Below, piece after piece: positions 35,154-43,863 of a DNA stretch of 64,000 nucleotides. The position numbers were made by a program, and so were the translations under genes. The stretch is from contig NZ_AWXZ01000015.1 of assembly GCF_000496075.1 (NCBI RefSeq), positions 95,546 through 159,545 on the forward strand. Direction: 5' to 3'. Positions within the stretch are counted from its first letter, which is position 1, and each line of letters starts with the position of its first letter. The DNA is from Lutibaculum baratangense AMV1. GTDB lineage: Bacteria > Pseudomonadota > Alphaproteobacteria > Rhizobiales > Tepidamorphaceae. The notes under the pieces were generated by a model. That model saw only the letters and a list, made by a program, of their open reading frames with translations. It was not told the DNA's origin and made no database searches.

Positions 35154-36992
35154 GTGGCTCGCCGCAGAAAAGACAACGCCGCCGCGGAGGATCCGGGGGC
35201 GGCAAAACGTCGCTCTCTCAGGCCGCTGCGCATGCTGGCGCCTTATCTCGCACGATACCGTTTCCAGGTCGGCCTCGCCCTCGTCGCGCTGACGACGGCC
35301 GCTGCGGCGACGCTGGCCGTGCCCCAGGCCGTCCGGCGCATGATCGACCTCGGATTCGGCGCGGCCGACCCGGAGTTCATCAACCAGTATTTCGGGATGC
35401 TGATCATCGTGGTGCTCGTTCTCGCCTTGGCGAGCGCCGCGCGGTTCTATCTCGTCACCTGGCTCGGCGAGCGTGTGGTCGCCGACGTGAGGACGGACGT
35501 GTTCGGCCACATCGTCTCGCTCGGGGCCGACTTCTTCGACCGAGGCCGCACGGGCGAGATGCTGTCGCGCCTCACCGCCGACACCACGCAGATCAAGTCG
35601 GCCGTCGGCGCCTCGGCCTCGATCGCGCTCCGGAACCTGTTCATGGGCGTCGGCGCGGCGGTGATGATGGTGCTGACGAGCCCGCGGCTCTCGGGGCTCG
35701 TGTTCCTTGCCATTCCCTTCATCGTGCTGCCGCTCGTCGGCTTTGGCCGCACGGTGCGCCGCCGCTCGCGGGATGCGCAGGACAGGCTCGCCGAGGCGAC
35801 CGCCTTCGCAGGAGAGAACATACAGGCGACGCGCACGATCCAGGCCTACAACAACGAGACGCTCGTCGCGGGGCGCTACCGCTCGGCCGTCGAGGACGCC
35901 TTCGAGGCGGCGCGTGTCAGCACGCGGGCCCGGGCGATCCTGACGGGAGTCGCCCTGTTCCTCGTTTTCGCGAGCATCGTCGCGGTGTTGTGGTACGGCG
36001 CGCGGGACGTGCTCGCGGGCCACATGACGGCCGGCATCCTGTCGCAGTTCGTGCTCTACGCGGTCTTCGCGGCCGGGGCGCTGGGGCAGTTGTCCGAGGT
36101 GTGGGGCGAGATTCAGCAGACGGCCGGCGCGGCGGAGCGTCTCGACGAGCTGAAGCGCACGCAGGCATCGATCCAGGCGCCGGCCGAGCCCGTCGCGCTG
36201 CCGGTGCCAGCCCGCGGCAGGCTTTCCTTCGAGAACGTCTCATTTGCGTATCCGACGCGCTCGGACGCCCGCACGCTGCACGAGGTCAGCTTCACGGCCC
36301 AGCCCGGCAGCACGGTCGCGATCGTCGGGCCGTCGGGAGCGGGCAAGTCGACGCTCTTCCATTTGGCGCTGCGCTACTACGACCCGAGCGCGGGCAGGAT
36401 CCTGCTGGACGGCGTGCCGCTGCCCGACGCGGATCCGGCGGAGGTGCGCGCTCGCATCGCGCTCGTGCCGCAGGAGCCGGTGCTCTTCTCCGGCACCATC
36501 GAGGAGAACATCCGCTACGGTCGCCCGGATGCGACCGGCGAGGAGGTGGCTGCGGCGGCCGCGGCCGCGCGGGTGGACGAGTTCTCGAACCGTCTGGCAA
36601 GGGGCCTCATGACCGAGATCGGCGAGCGCGGGATCACGCTGTCCGGCGGGCAGCGGCAGCGCCTGGCGATCGCGCGTGCCGTGCTGCGCGACGCGCCGAT
36701 CCTGCTCCTGGACGAAGCGACAAGCGCGCTCGATGCGGAAAGCGAGGCGCTGGTTCAGGAGGCCCTCGACCGGCTGATGGAGGGCCGCACCACGCTCGTC
36801 ATTGCCCATCGCCTCGCGACCGTACTCGGCGCCGACCGGATCCTGGTCATGGACGAGGGGCGCGTCGTGGAGGAGGGCACTCACGAGACGCTGATCCGTC
36901 GTGGAGGCCTCTATGCGCGCCTGGCGCGCCTCCAGTTCGAGCAGCGGCGCGGCGCGGACGTGGCGCGCGAGCAGCTCGGCACCGCCGTGTAG
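35154..36992 (+). CDS. ABC exporter half-transporter (MsbA/LmrA-like)
   Basis: The 612-residue protein (GTG start) has a basic N-terminus, six helices (residues about 35-330) and a nucleotide-binding domain with Walker [11 protein letters not shown]-loop [10 protein letters not shown], signature LSGGQRQR, Walker [13 protein letters not shown] and IAHRLATVL. It is a homodimeric exporter; lipid or drug substrates are typical but not determined here. It shares only the general fold with the exporter at 17294. The rpmE-divergent position is often kept in alphaproteobacteria. Its stop lies 4 bases from the stop of the GGDEF-EAL gene. Confidence 0.92.
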   Translation: MARRRKDNAAAEDPGAAKRRSLRPLRMLAPYLARYRFQVGLALVALTTAAAATLAVPQAVRRMIDLGFGAADPEFINQYFGMLIIVVLVLALASAARFYLVTWLGERVVADVRTDVFGHIVSLGADFFDRGRTGEMLSRLTADTTQIKSAVGASASIALRNLFMGVGAAVMMVLTSPRLSGLVFLAIPFIVLPLVGFGRTVRRRSRDAQDRLAEATAFAGENIQATRTIQAYNNETLVAGRYRSAVEDAFEAARVSTRARAILTGVALFLVFASIVAVLWYGARDVLAGHMTAGILSQFVLYAVFAAGALGQLSEVWGEIQQTAGAAERLDELKRTQASIQAPAEPVALPVPARGRLSFENVSFAYPTRSDARTLHEVSFTAQPGSTVAIVGPSGAGKSTLFHLALRYYDPSAGRILLDGVPLPDADPAEVRARIALVPQEPVLFSGTIEENIRYGRPDATGEEVAAAAAAARVDEFSNRLARGLMTEIGERGITLSGGQRQRLAIARAVLRDAPILLLDEATSALDAESEALVQEALDRLMEGRTTLVIAHRLATVLGADRILVMDEGRVVEEGTHETLIRRGGLYARLARLQFEQRRGADVAREQLGTAV

Positions 36993-36996
36993 CGGT

Positions 36997-38991
36997 TCAG
37001 GCGGCTGAGGGCGGCCGCTTCGGCGCAGGCCGCACCTCGTTGCGCAGGCGCTCGAGGAGGAGTGGAATTTCGCGCGGATGCCGTGCGGGGCTGAACAGGA
37101 AACCCTGGACCTCGAGGCAACCCTCCTCCCGAAGCTTCTTGAGCTGGGCCGGCGTTTCCACGCCTTCGGCGGTCGTCGCCATCCCGAGGCTGGCGCCGAG
37201 GCCGGCGACGGCTTTCACGATGGCCAGCGAGCCCGCCTCGTCGGGAAGGTCCTGCACGAACGAACGGTCGATTTTGATCTTGTCGAAGGGGAACCTGCGG
37301 AGGAAGCTGAGCGAGGAATAGCCGGTTCCGAAGTCGTCCATCGAGATGCGAACGCCCAGCCTGCGAAGCGCGTGCAGCGTCTCGAGCGTCGAGCCGGTGT
37401 CCTGCAGCATGACCGTCTCGGTGATTTCGAGCTCGAGGCGCGTGGGGGCGAGGCCCGAGGCTTCCAGAGCGACGACGACGTCGAGGCGGAGGTCGCGACC
37501 CCTGAACTGGGCCGGCGAGAGATTGACCGCCAGGCGCAGCTCCTCCGGCCAGGTTGCGGCCTCGCGGCATGCCTCCATCAGCACCCAGGCGCCCATCGGG
37601 CCGATCAGGCCGATCTCCTCGCTCAGTGGGATGAAGTCCGCCGGCTGAACCTCGCCGCGCTGGGGATGGTTCCATCGCAGGAGGGCCTCGAACCCCGTCA
37701 CCTCCCCGGAGGCAATGTCGAGAAGCGGCTGGTAGTGCACTTCCAGCGCCTCCTCCTCGAACGCCCTGCGCAGCTCGACCTCCAGCGCCCGGCGCGCCTG
37801 CACCTCGACATCCATCGCCGGTTCGAAGAAGGAGCAGGTGTGTCGGCCATCGGATTTCGCGCGGTAGAGCGCGAGGTCCGCGAGCTTGATGAGCTGGTCG
37901 GCGTCGTCGCTGTCGAACGGCGCGACGGCGACACCGATGCTGGTGCCGATGACGACCTGGTGGCCGTCGATGTCGTAGGGCTCGCTCAGCGCGGAGATGA
38001 TGCGGTCGGCGAGCTTCTTCACGCTGCGCGGCCCCCGTACGCCGCCCTGCAGGATCGCGAACTCGTCGCCGCCGAGCCTCGCGACGAGGTCGGTGTCCCG
38101 CGTCTGGGCCCGCAGCCGCTCCGCGACCTGTCGCAGGAGCTGATCGCCGACGGGGTGACCGAGCGTGTCGTTGACGTGCTTGAAGTGATCGAGGTCCAGG
38201 CAGAGGATCGCGAGCTGGTGTCCGTCATGGACACGGCCGAGCGCCCGGTCGAGCTCCTCGCGGAAGAGGACCCGGTTCGGCAGATCCGTAAGCCCGTCGT
38301 GATGGGCCATGTGGGCGATCTGCGCCTCGATCCGCCGGATCTCGGTGATGTCGTCATGCGTGGCGACCCAGCCGCCGCCTTCCAGGGGGCGGTGGGAGAT
38401 GGCGATCGAGCGCCCGTCGGCGAGCTGGTGGATCTTGACCGACGGCCGTCGCTCCTCGACCGCCGCGATGCGCTCGCGAAGGTAGCCCTCTGGATCGCTG
38501 CCGGCGAAGCTCCCGCTGTCGACGCGGTGCTGCAGCACGTCGAGGAAATGGACCCCCTGCCGCAGGAAGCCGGGATCTATGCCGTAGATCTCTGCGTAGC
38601 GGGCGTTCGACACGATCAGCCGCTTGTCGCCGTCGAACATGCAGAGGCCCTGCGACATCTGGTCGAGCGCGGTCCTCATATATTCCGTCCGATCAAGATC
38701 CTCCGCGGTTTGCGTCGGTGGAGCGCCGAGATCCGGCGGGCGGCGGTGCCGGGCGATCACAAGTGCCGCCGCGGCGAGCAGGCCGACCGTCGCCCATCCC
38801 GCCATCTGCACCGGAGCAGGCGTCGAGCCGGCGGCGAAGAAGCCGGCCGCGACGGTCGCAAGCAAAACGCCCTCCAAGGCGAGTTTCGGCCAGAGTGCGG
38901 AGATCGATCTGTATCGCCGTTCCGCCGACACGGCAGCGTCCATCGCATCTTTCCCCCGCTGCGCCCGATTTCGCTGTTCCAGAGGCAGCAT
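36997..38991 (-). CDS. Membrane-bound PAS-GGDEF-EAL cyclic-di-GMP enzyme
   Basis: The 664-residue protein has two helices (about 37-55 and 60-80), a PAS domain (about 105-220, MSQGLCMFDGDKRLIVSNAR), a GGDEF domain with intact GGDEF at 307-311, and an EAL domain with intact EAL at 435-437, DDFGTGYSS and later PFDKIKIDRSF. Both catalytic motifs look complete, so it may make and break cyclic-di-GMP. No separate I-site was confirmed. The start may be Met1 (38991) or Met17 (38943). The input is not identifiable. Confidence 0.93.
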   Translation of the reverse strand: MLPLEQRNRAQRGKDAMDAAVSAERRYRSISALWPKLALEGVLLATVAAGFFAAGSTPAPVQMAGWATVGLLAAAALVIARHRRPPDLGAPPTQTAEDLDRTEYMRTALDQMSQGLCMFDGDKRLIVSNARYAEIYGIDPGFLRQGVHFLDVLQHRVDSGSFAGSDPEGYLRERIAAVEERRPSVKIHQLADGRSIAISHRPLEGGGWVATHDDITEIRRIEAQIAHMAHHDGLTDLPNRVLFREELDRALGRVHDGHQLAILCLDLDHFKHVNDTLGHPVGDQLLRQVAERLRAQTRDTDLVARLGGDEFAILQGGVRGPRSVKKLADRIISALSEPYDIDGHQVVIGTSIGVAVAPFDSDDADQLIKLADLALYRAKSDGRHTCSFFEPAMDVEVQARRALEVELRRAFEEEALEVHYQPLLDIASGEVTGFEALLRWNHPQRGEVQPADFIPLSEEIGLIGPMGAWVLMEACREAATWPEELRLAVNLSPAQFRGRDLRLDVVVALEASGLAPTRLELEITETVMLQDTGSTLETLHALRRLGVRISMDDFGTGYSSLSFLRRFPFDKIKIDRSFVQDLPDEAGSLAIVKAVAGLGASLGMATTAEGVETPAQLKKLREEGCLEVQGFLFSPARHPREIPLLLERLRNEVRPAPKRPPSAA

Positions 38992-39126
38992 CGTGGGCGT
39001 CGATGATCGTTCGAGGGGAAGTAGATCACGAGTGGGTTAAATATCGGCCAAAGGTGACGCCTGACTTGTTCAGGTCGAACACTGACGCATAACGCCGGCC
39101 TCGTCCCGGGCCGGGTCGACGCCGCG

Positions 39127-40170
39127 TCACATCTGTAGCCGGATGCGCCGCCCCTCGCGCGCGCTCGCCCGGCCGGCGTCGAGCATGCGCATGAGATCGA
39201 GTGCTTCCTGCGGCGTCACCGGAGGGAGAGCGCCCGTTTCGATCGCCGCACGCACGCCGGTGTAGAAGGGGCGGTAGTCGCCTGCCCGTCGCGCCACCGG
39301 CTCCTCCCCATGGGCGCCGATCAACGTTCCGTCGGGCGCACCTTCTCCCCAGCCCGGCTGGCCCGGCCGCATACCCGCCTTCAGCTGTCCTTCCTGCGGA
39401 TCGAGGCCGCGTATCTCGAACGAGCCGGACGTGCCGTGCAGGACGAAGCGGGGAGCCTCGGCCGCGGCGAGGGTCGTCGCGTGCAGGATCACACGCAGCC
39501 GGTCATAGTCGAGGACGGCGTGGAGGTAGTCGTCCGTCTGCGCCCCGTCGCGCAGGGACGCGAGGTCGACCGTCATCCCCTCCGGCATGCCGAAGAGCTG
39601 CAGCGCCTGGTCCAGGAGATGCGGTCCGAGATCGTACCAGAGGCCGCTTCCGGACCCCGGCCGGTCGCGCCACCGGTCCGGGACGATTGGGCGGAACCGG
39701 TCGAAATGCGATTCGAGCTGCACGGGACGGCCGATCCGGCCCGAGGCGATGACGTTGCGGAGTGTCAGGAAATCACTGTCCCACCGGCGGTTCTGGAAGA
39801 CCGTCAGCGTGAGACCGGACCGCTCGGCCATCCTCAGGAGCCGCTCCGCCTCCCATGCAGACAGAGTGAAGGGCTTTTCGACGACGACATGCTTGCCGGC
39901 GCCAAGGGCGGCCTCCGCCAGCGGCGCATGAGTGTCGTTCGGGGTCGTGATGACGACGAGGTCGATTTCGGAATCGCGGCAGAGGGTGAGCGGGTCAGGC
40001 AGCACGCGTACGTCCGGCAGCGCCTCGGCGACGGCTTCGGGCCGGATCGATGCGACTGCGGTCAGATCGAGACCGGGCTCGGCGGCGATGAGTGGCGCGT
40101 GGAATACCCGCGACGCCATTCCGAATGCGGCGAGCCCGGTGCGCAAGATGCGGTTCGTGTCGGTCGGCAT
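39127..40170 (-). CDS. Gfo/Idh/MocA family oxidoreductase
   Basis: The 347-residue protein has an N-terminal Rossmann domain (TGLAAFGMASRVFHAPLI) and the family motif HVVVEKPFTLSAWEAE, with the conserved Lys of EKP. The C-terminal domain contains DLGPHLLDQALQLFG, with a likely catalytic His/Asp. It resembles the YdgJ/YhhX branch, which act on NAD(P)-linked sugar or inositol derivatives; the substrate is undefined. It lies upstream of an RlpA-like gene on the same strand. Confidence 0.88.
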   Translation of the reverse strand: MPTDTNRILRTGLAAFGMASRVFHAPLIAAEPGLDLTAVASIRPEAVAEALPDVRVLPDPLTLCRDSEIDLVVITTPNDTHAPLAEAALGAGKHVVVEKPFTLSAWEAERLLRMAERSGLTLTVFQNRRWDSDFLTLRNVIASGRIGRPVQLESHFDRFRPIVPDRWRDRPGSGSGLWYDLGPHLLDQALQLFGMPEGMTVDLASLRDGAQTDDYLHAVLDYDRLRVILHATTLAAAEAPRFVLHGTSGSFEIRGLDPQEGQLKAGMRPGQPGWGEGAPDGTLIGAHGEEPVARRAGDYRPFYTGVRAAIETGALPPVTPQEALDLMRMLDAGRASAREGRRIRLQM

Positions 40171-40232
40171 CAGAGGCGGTTCGTCCGGCTGATCGACCCG
40201 TCATACCCGAACGGCCGGGCGTTCGGCCACCC

Positions 40233-40613
40233 TCAGCCGCAGGACCTTACGGGCTTGCCGCCGACCGAGATGCGGACACTGGCCGTGCCGGCGTTGCGAA
40301 ATCCCAGCCTGTCGGCAGCCGCCCGCGTCACGTCGATAACGCGACCGCCGACGAAGGGGCCTCGATCGTTGATCCGGACGGTGACCGAGCGTCCGTTCTT
40401 CAGGTTCTCGACCATCACCTTCGTGCCGAAGGGCAGGCTCCTGTGCGCGGCCGATAGTCCATCAGGGTTGGCAATCTCGCCGCTCGCCGTCTTCTGGCCC
40501 GCATGCGAGTACCAAGAGGCGCGACCGCACTGTGCGGCTGCGCTGTCGGTGGCGACGAGGCTCAAGATCAAGGCGGCACCGGCCGCTGCAACGCCTCCGC
40601 TCTTCGGAGTCAT
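40233..40613 (-). CDS. RlpA-like septal ring lytic protein
   Basis: The ATG at 40613 gives 126 residues with a signal peptide (GGVAAAGAALILSLVATDSA, cleavage near AAAQ) and a double-psi beta-barrel of the RlpA family: GRASWYSHAGQKTASGE, SLPFGTKVMVENL and VRINDRGPFVGGRVIDVT. RlpA binds and, in some species, cleaves glycan strands lacking stem peptides at the septum. It has no SPOR domain and is short, so it may be a structural or weakly active member. Confidence 0.9.
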   Translation of the reverse strand: MTPKSGGVAAAGAALILSLVATDSAAAQCGRASWYSHAGQKTASGEIANPDGLSAAHRSLPFGTKVMVENLKNGRSVTVRINDRGPFVGGRVIDVTRAAADRLGFRNAGTASVRISVGGKPVRSCG

Positions 40614-40775
40614 CCACGCGTCCCTCCACTCTGGTCGTGCCTCGGTGGCTTGACGTCGAAATGGGGCGAGAAGGCGGCCCGAGCGCGGCAGGTCCACCTG
40701 GGGCCGCAGGCGTTGCCGGGAGGGCACGGTCATCGGGAGCGGAGACGGGGACTGCGCGCGCGGGAACGGGGAGCC

Positions 40776-41597
40776 TCAGGCCGACTCCACCTGCGTCGGC
40801 GATGTCTCCTTCGCGCGGACCGGACGATGCTGTTGGAACCACTCCAGGCTCGCGCGGCTGCAGCCATGCGGCGAGTATTCGCATCCGATATGTCCGTCAT
40901 ATCCGAGCGCCCGGATCTCGCCGAAGATGTGTTCGAAGTTCAGTTCGCCTTCGTCCGGGCCGCGGCGATCCGGTGGGTTCGCGATCTGGATGTGCCGGAT
41001 GATGTCCCAGTGTTCGCGCAAGCCGTGCGTGACGTTTCCTTCTGTCATCTGTCGATGATAGATGTCGAACTGCAGCCGGAGGTGCGGGGAGGCGACGGCA
41101 TCTATCGCGCGCCGCGCGGTTTCGGTGCGGGAGACGAAATAGCCCGGCATGTCGCGGCGGTTGATCGGCTCGATCAGCAGGGTGATCTGCCGACGGCGGG
41201 CCTCCTCGGCCGCCTGCGCCAGGTTCTCGACGTAGATGTCCATCGCCCTGTCGGGGTCCGAGGTGGCCGGCAGCACCCCCGCCATCACGTGGATCAGCCG
41301 GCAGTCCAGCGCCTCGGCGTATGCGAAGGCCTGTCCCATCGCCTGCTCGAACTCGCGTTGGCGCCCGGGGAGGGCCGCCAGGCCGCGCTCGCCTTCCTCC
41401 CAGTTTCCGGGCGGGGCGTTGAGCAGGACGAGCCTGAGCCTGTTGGCCTCCAGCTCCGCCAGGATGGCACCGGGAGTGAGGGCGTAGGGAAACTGGCACT
41501 CCACCGCGTCGAAGCCCGCCATGCTTGCCGCGGCGAAACGCGACCGGAAGGGCAGCTCCGTGAAGAGGGTAGAGATGTTCGCCGAGAACTTCAGCAT
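40776..41597 (-). CDS. hyi: Hydroxypyruvate isomerase / 2-oxo-tetronate isomerase-like protein
   Basis: The 273-residue TIM-barrel protein fits the Hyi/OtnI family. MLKFSANISTLFTELPF begins the barrel, and the acidic metal ligands are seen in LLIEPINRRDMPGYF, LQFDIYHRQMTEGN and GCEYSPHG. It would interconvert hydroxypyruvate and tartronate semialdehyde, or the related 2-oxo-tetronate substrates. No glyoxylate carboligase or OtnC/OtnK gene adjoins it, so the substrate is open. Confidence 0.85.
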   Translation of the reverse strand: MLKFSANISTLFTELPFRSRFAAASMAGFDAVECQFPYALTPGAILAELEANRLRLVLLNAPPGNWEEGERGLAALPGRQREFEQAMGQAFAYAEALDCRLIHVMAGVLPATSDPDRAMDIYVENLAQAAEEARRRQITLLIEPINRRDMPGYFVSRTETARRAIDAVASPHLRLQFDIYHRQMTEGNVTHGLREHWDIIRHIQIANPPDRRGPDEGELNFEHIFGEIRALGYDGHIGCEYSPHGCSRASLEWFQQHRPVRAKETSPTQVESA

Positions 41598-41679
41598 GAG
41601 AGCTCACCGGTCAATATGATGACGGGAAGAGAGCGCAGCGAATGCAGTTGTCGAGGTCGCCGGTCGCCTCGACGGCAGA

Positions 41680-43269
41680 TTAGCGCCTTTTCTGGCTAAC
41701 GAAAGGTTCAAGCGAGCCGGGAACCTGCCGCCGGACGGCATCCAGAGCCGCCGTCTCCGCGTCCTCGACCGCGCCGTCGTTCCTGACCTGCGGCCAATCC
41801 TCGGGCACCGAGAGGTGCTCCACCTGTTGCGACACGACCGCCGGTGTGGCGTCCGACGCGTCGCCGGTGCGCACGTCGACCCGGGTGGACAGCGTCGAGC
41901 GGTCCGCGTCGATCCACACGCAGGCGAACGGGACCCCGGCATCGCGCGCGGTCTCCGCAATGGCCCGTCGCTCCTCCGGCGTGCCGTGGACGGCGTCCGC
42001 CATGGCGGAGAGGCCGGACGAGGCGACGACGCGCGCGCGGACGCGCATCGCGGCATAGACCGCGTCCGAAGCCTCGCGCGTATACGCGGAAGCTGGAAGC
42101 CTCTCCATCTCGCCCACCCCGGCAAGCTCCTTGCGGATCTGGTCGCTGCGCAGCACGACGGCGCCCGGCGGCGGTGCGAGATGGGGGGCGATGCGGCGGG
42201 CCAGGGTGCTCTTGCCGCTGCCGGAGAAGCCGCCGACGGCCACGATCGTCGGGGCTGCCGGCTCGAGCATGACCGTCGCGACCTGAAGATATCGCCGCGC
42301 CTCCTCCAGATGGCTTTCAGCCTCTCCGGGTTCCTTGTCCCTCGATCGGGCGGCTGAGACCTTGGCACGGACCGCCGCGCGCATCGACATGAAGAGCGGA
42401 AGGAGGGCCAGCCCCTCGAGGTCGCCGCGGTGCCGGCGGCGGCTGATCCAGCGGTTGAGGACGCGGTTCGCCTCCGCCGCGGCACCCCGCTGCCAGAGGT
42501 CCATCAGCAGGAAGGCCAGGTCGTAGAGGACGTCCGTCGTCGCCAGGCGCTCGTCGAACTCGAGCGCGTCGAAGACGACCGGTCTTCCGTCGATCAGCGC
42601 GATATTCGCGAGGTGGAGGTCGCCGTGGCAGCGCCGAACCTCCCCCGCGCTGGCCCGGCGCGCGATCAGGGCCGCGTGCCGTCCGAGGGCCTGGCCGGTG
42701 CGCGTCCTGAGGCGGACGGCTTCGTCGGCGGGGAAGGCCGCGGCATCCGCCTCGATGTCGGCGAGGTTCGACATCGCCACCCGCTTTACCTGCGCGAGCG
42801 CCTCACCGTCGCGGTGGACCTCCGCCTCCGCATGCATCGCCGCCACCGCATCCGTCAGCTCGTCGACGATGTCCGGCTTCAGGCCGTGCCGTTCGATCTC
42901 GCGGTCGAGCGTGGCGCTCTGGTCGAACCGGCGCATGTGGACCACCCAGTCGACGGGCTCGCCGCCGCCGCCGATCGACAGTCTCCCGCCGTCGCGCGTG
43001 ACGGGCAGGCAACCGAGATAGAGTTGCGGCGCCGTCCTGCGGTTCAGCTCGATCTCGCGGCGGCAGACCCGCTCGCGCTCCTCGAGCGACGTGAAGTCGA
43101 GGAAGGGAAAGCGCACCGCCTTCTTGAGCTTGTAGGCGTTCTCCCCGGCGAGGAAGACGATCGCGGCATGCGTCTCCACGGTCTCGGGCTCGACCCCGCC
43201 ATGCGTGGCGCTATCGGAGAGGAACGCAACCGTCTCGCGCTGGTCGTCCCGGTGCTCGTTCTCTGCCAT
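41680..43269 (-). CDS. Fused phosphotransferase (APH-like) and P-loop kinase
   Basis: The start at 43269 gives 529 residues. The N-terminal two thirds have a choline/aminoglycoside-kinase fold with Brenner motif CHGDLHLANIALIDGRP and the following VVFDALEFDERLAT. The C-terminal domain has Walker A GGFSGSGKSTLARRI near residue 355 and Asp-rich SDQIRKEL, resembling small AAA kinases of the COG0645 group. The COG2187-COG0645 fusion is known but its substrate is not. It is not by itself evidence of antibiotic resistance. It is divergent from the 126-residue protein gene. Confidence 0.82.
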   Translation of the reverse strand: MAENEHRDDQRETVAFLSDSATHGGVEPETVETHAAIVFLAGENAYKLKKAVRFPFLDFTSLEERERVCRREIELNRRTAPQLYLGCLPVTRDGGRLSIGGGGEPVDWVVHMRRFDQSATLDREIERHGLKPDIVDELTDAVAAMHAEAEVHRDGEALAQVKRVAMSNLADIEADAAAFPADEAVRLRTRTGQALGRHAALIARRASAGEVRRCHGDLHLANIALIDGRPVVFDALEFDERLATTDVLYDLAFLLMDLWQRGAAAEANRVLNRWISRRRHRGDLEGLALLPLFMSMRAAVRAKVSAARSRDKEPGEAESHLEEARRYLQVATVMLEPAAPTIVAVGGFSGSGKSTLARRIAPHLAPPPGAVVLRSDQIRKELAGVGEMERLPASAYTREASDAVYAAMRVRARVVASSGLSAMADAVHGTPEERRAIAETARDAGVPFACVWIDADRSTLSTRVDVRTGDASDATPAVVSQQVEHLSVPEDWPQVRNDGAVEDAETAALDAVRRQVPGSLEPFVSQKRR

Positions 43270-43405
43270 GGCGGATCTCCGTTGACTTCGCTCAAGGCGG
43301 ACGCGGTGCCGAGCTGGTCTTCTCGCGTCATGATGTGCTGCTGCGATATGTTGGCGTGCGAGATCGCACAAGAGACCGCGAAGAAGACAGACGGAGGGAA
43401 CGGCC

Positions 43406-43786
43406 GTGACCGAGACACTGAACCTGCGCCGCGTGCGGCTGAACCTGGCACGGAGCCACGATTTTCCGCATGGAAGCTCGCGTCATGGCTACGAGTTCGT
43501 CGCGCCTCTCGATCAGGAGGGGAAGATCGACGCGGGCGCATGGCGCAAGGCGCGTGACCGCTGCCGGGTCCGCCGGTTCTGGGCGGGCGAGCAGGACGAT
43601 CTCGGCCATCTCGTCCACCGTCCCGGCGGCAGCTGGGCGTTCCACTACGACATAGAGGGCGACGAGGACGACGAGCCCGGCTACCGCTTCGGCGACCACA
43701 GCTTCAATCCCGGCGAGTACGTCTCCATCAGGGACGACGAGGGCGAGATGCACACGTTCCAGGTCGCCACCGTCGAGCGGGCGTAG
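43406..43786 (+). CDS. Conserved hypothetical acidic protein, unknown function
   Basis: The 126-residue protein (GTG start at 43406, GGAGGGAA 7-14 bases upstream) has no signal, no membrane helix and no recognised catalytic motif. Residues 20-40 (HDFPHGSSRHGYEFVAPLD) and YRFGDHSFNPGEYVSIRDD are the most ordered parts; the C-terminal half is acidic. Trp and His content is high. It looks like one of the small conserved proteins of the order, but no family was recognised. It is divergent from the phosphotransferase-kinase gene. Confidence 0.7.
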   Translation: MTETLNLRRVRLNLARSHDFPHGSSRHGYEFVAPLDQEGKIDAGAWRKARDRCRVRRFWAGEQDDLGHLVHRPGGSWAFHYDIEGDEDDEPGYRFGDHSFNPGEYVSIRDDEGEMHTFQVATVERA

Positions 43787-43863
43787 GCGCCGGACCCCTA
43801 TCGCCATCATGTGCAGGCAGGCCCGCGATCCCATTGCGATCACGGGCATGCTTTCCATCACCC

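Noticed and set aside
34580..37321. 913-residue plus-strand open frame
   Set aside because: It runs through the rpmE region and out of frame through the ABC exporter; its composition is Arg/Gly/Ala-rich noise.
41161..41177. TTGATCGGCTCGATCAG as another FixK box
   Set aside because: The spacing is six bases instead of four and it lies inside a gene.
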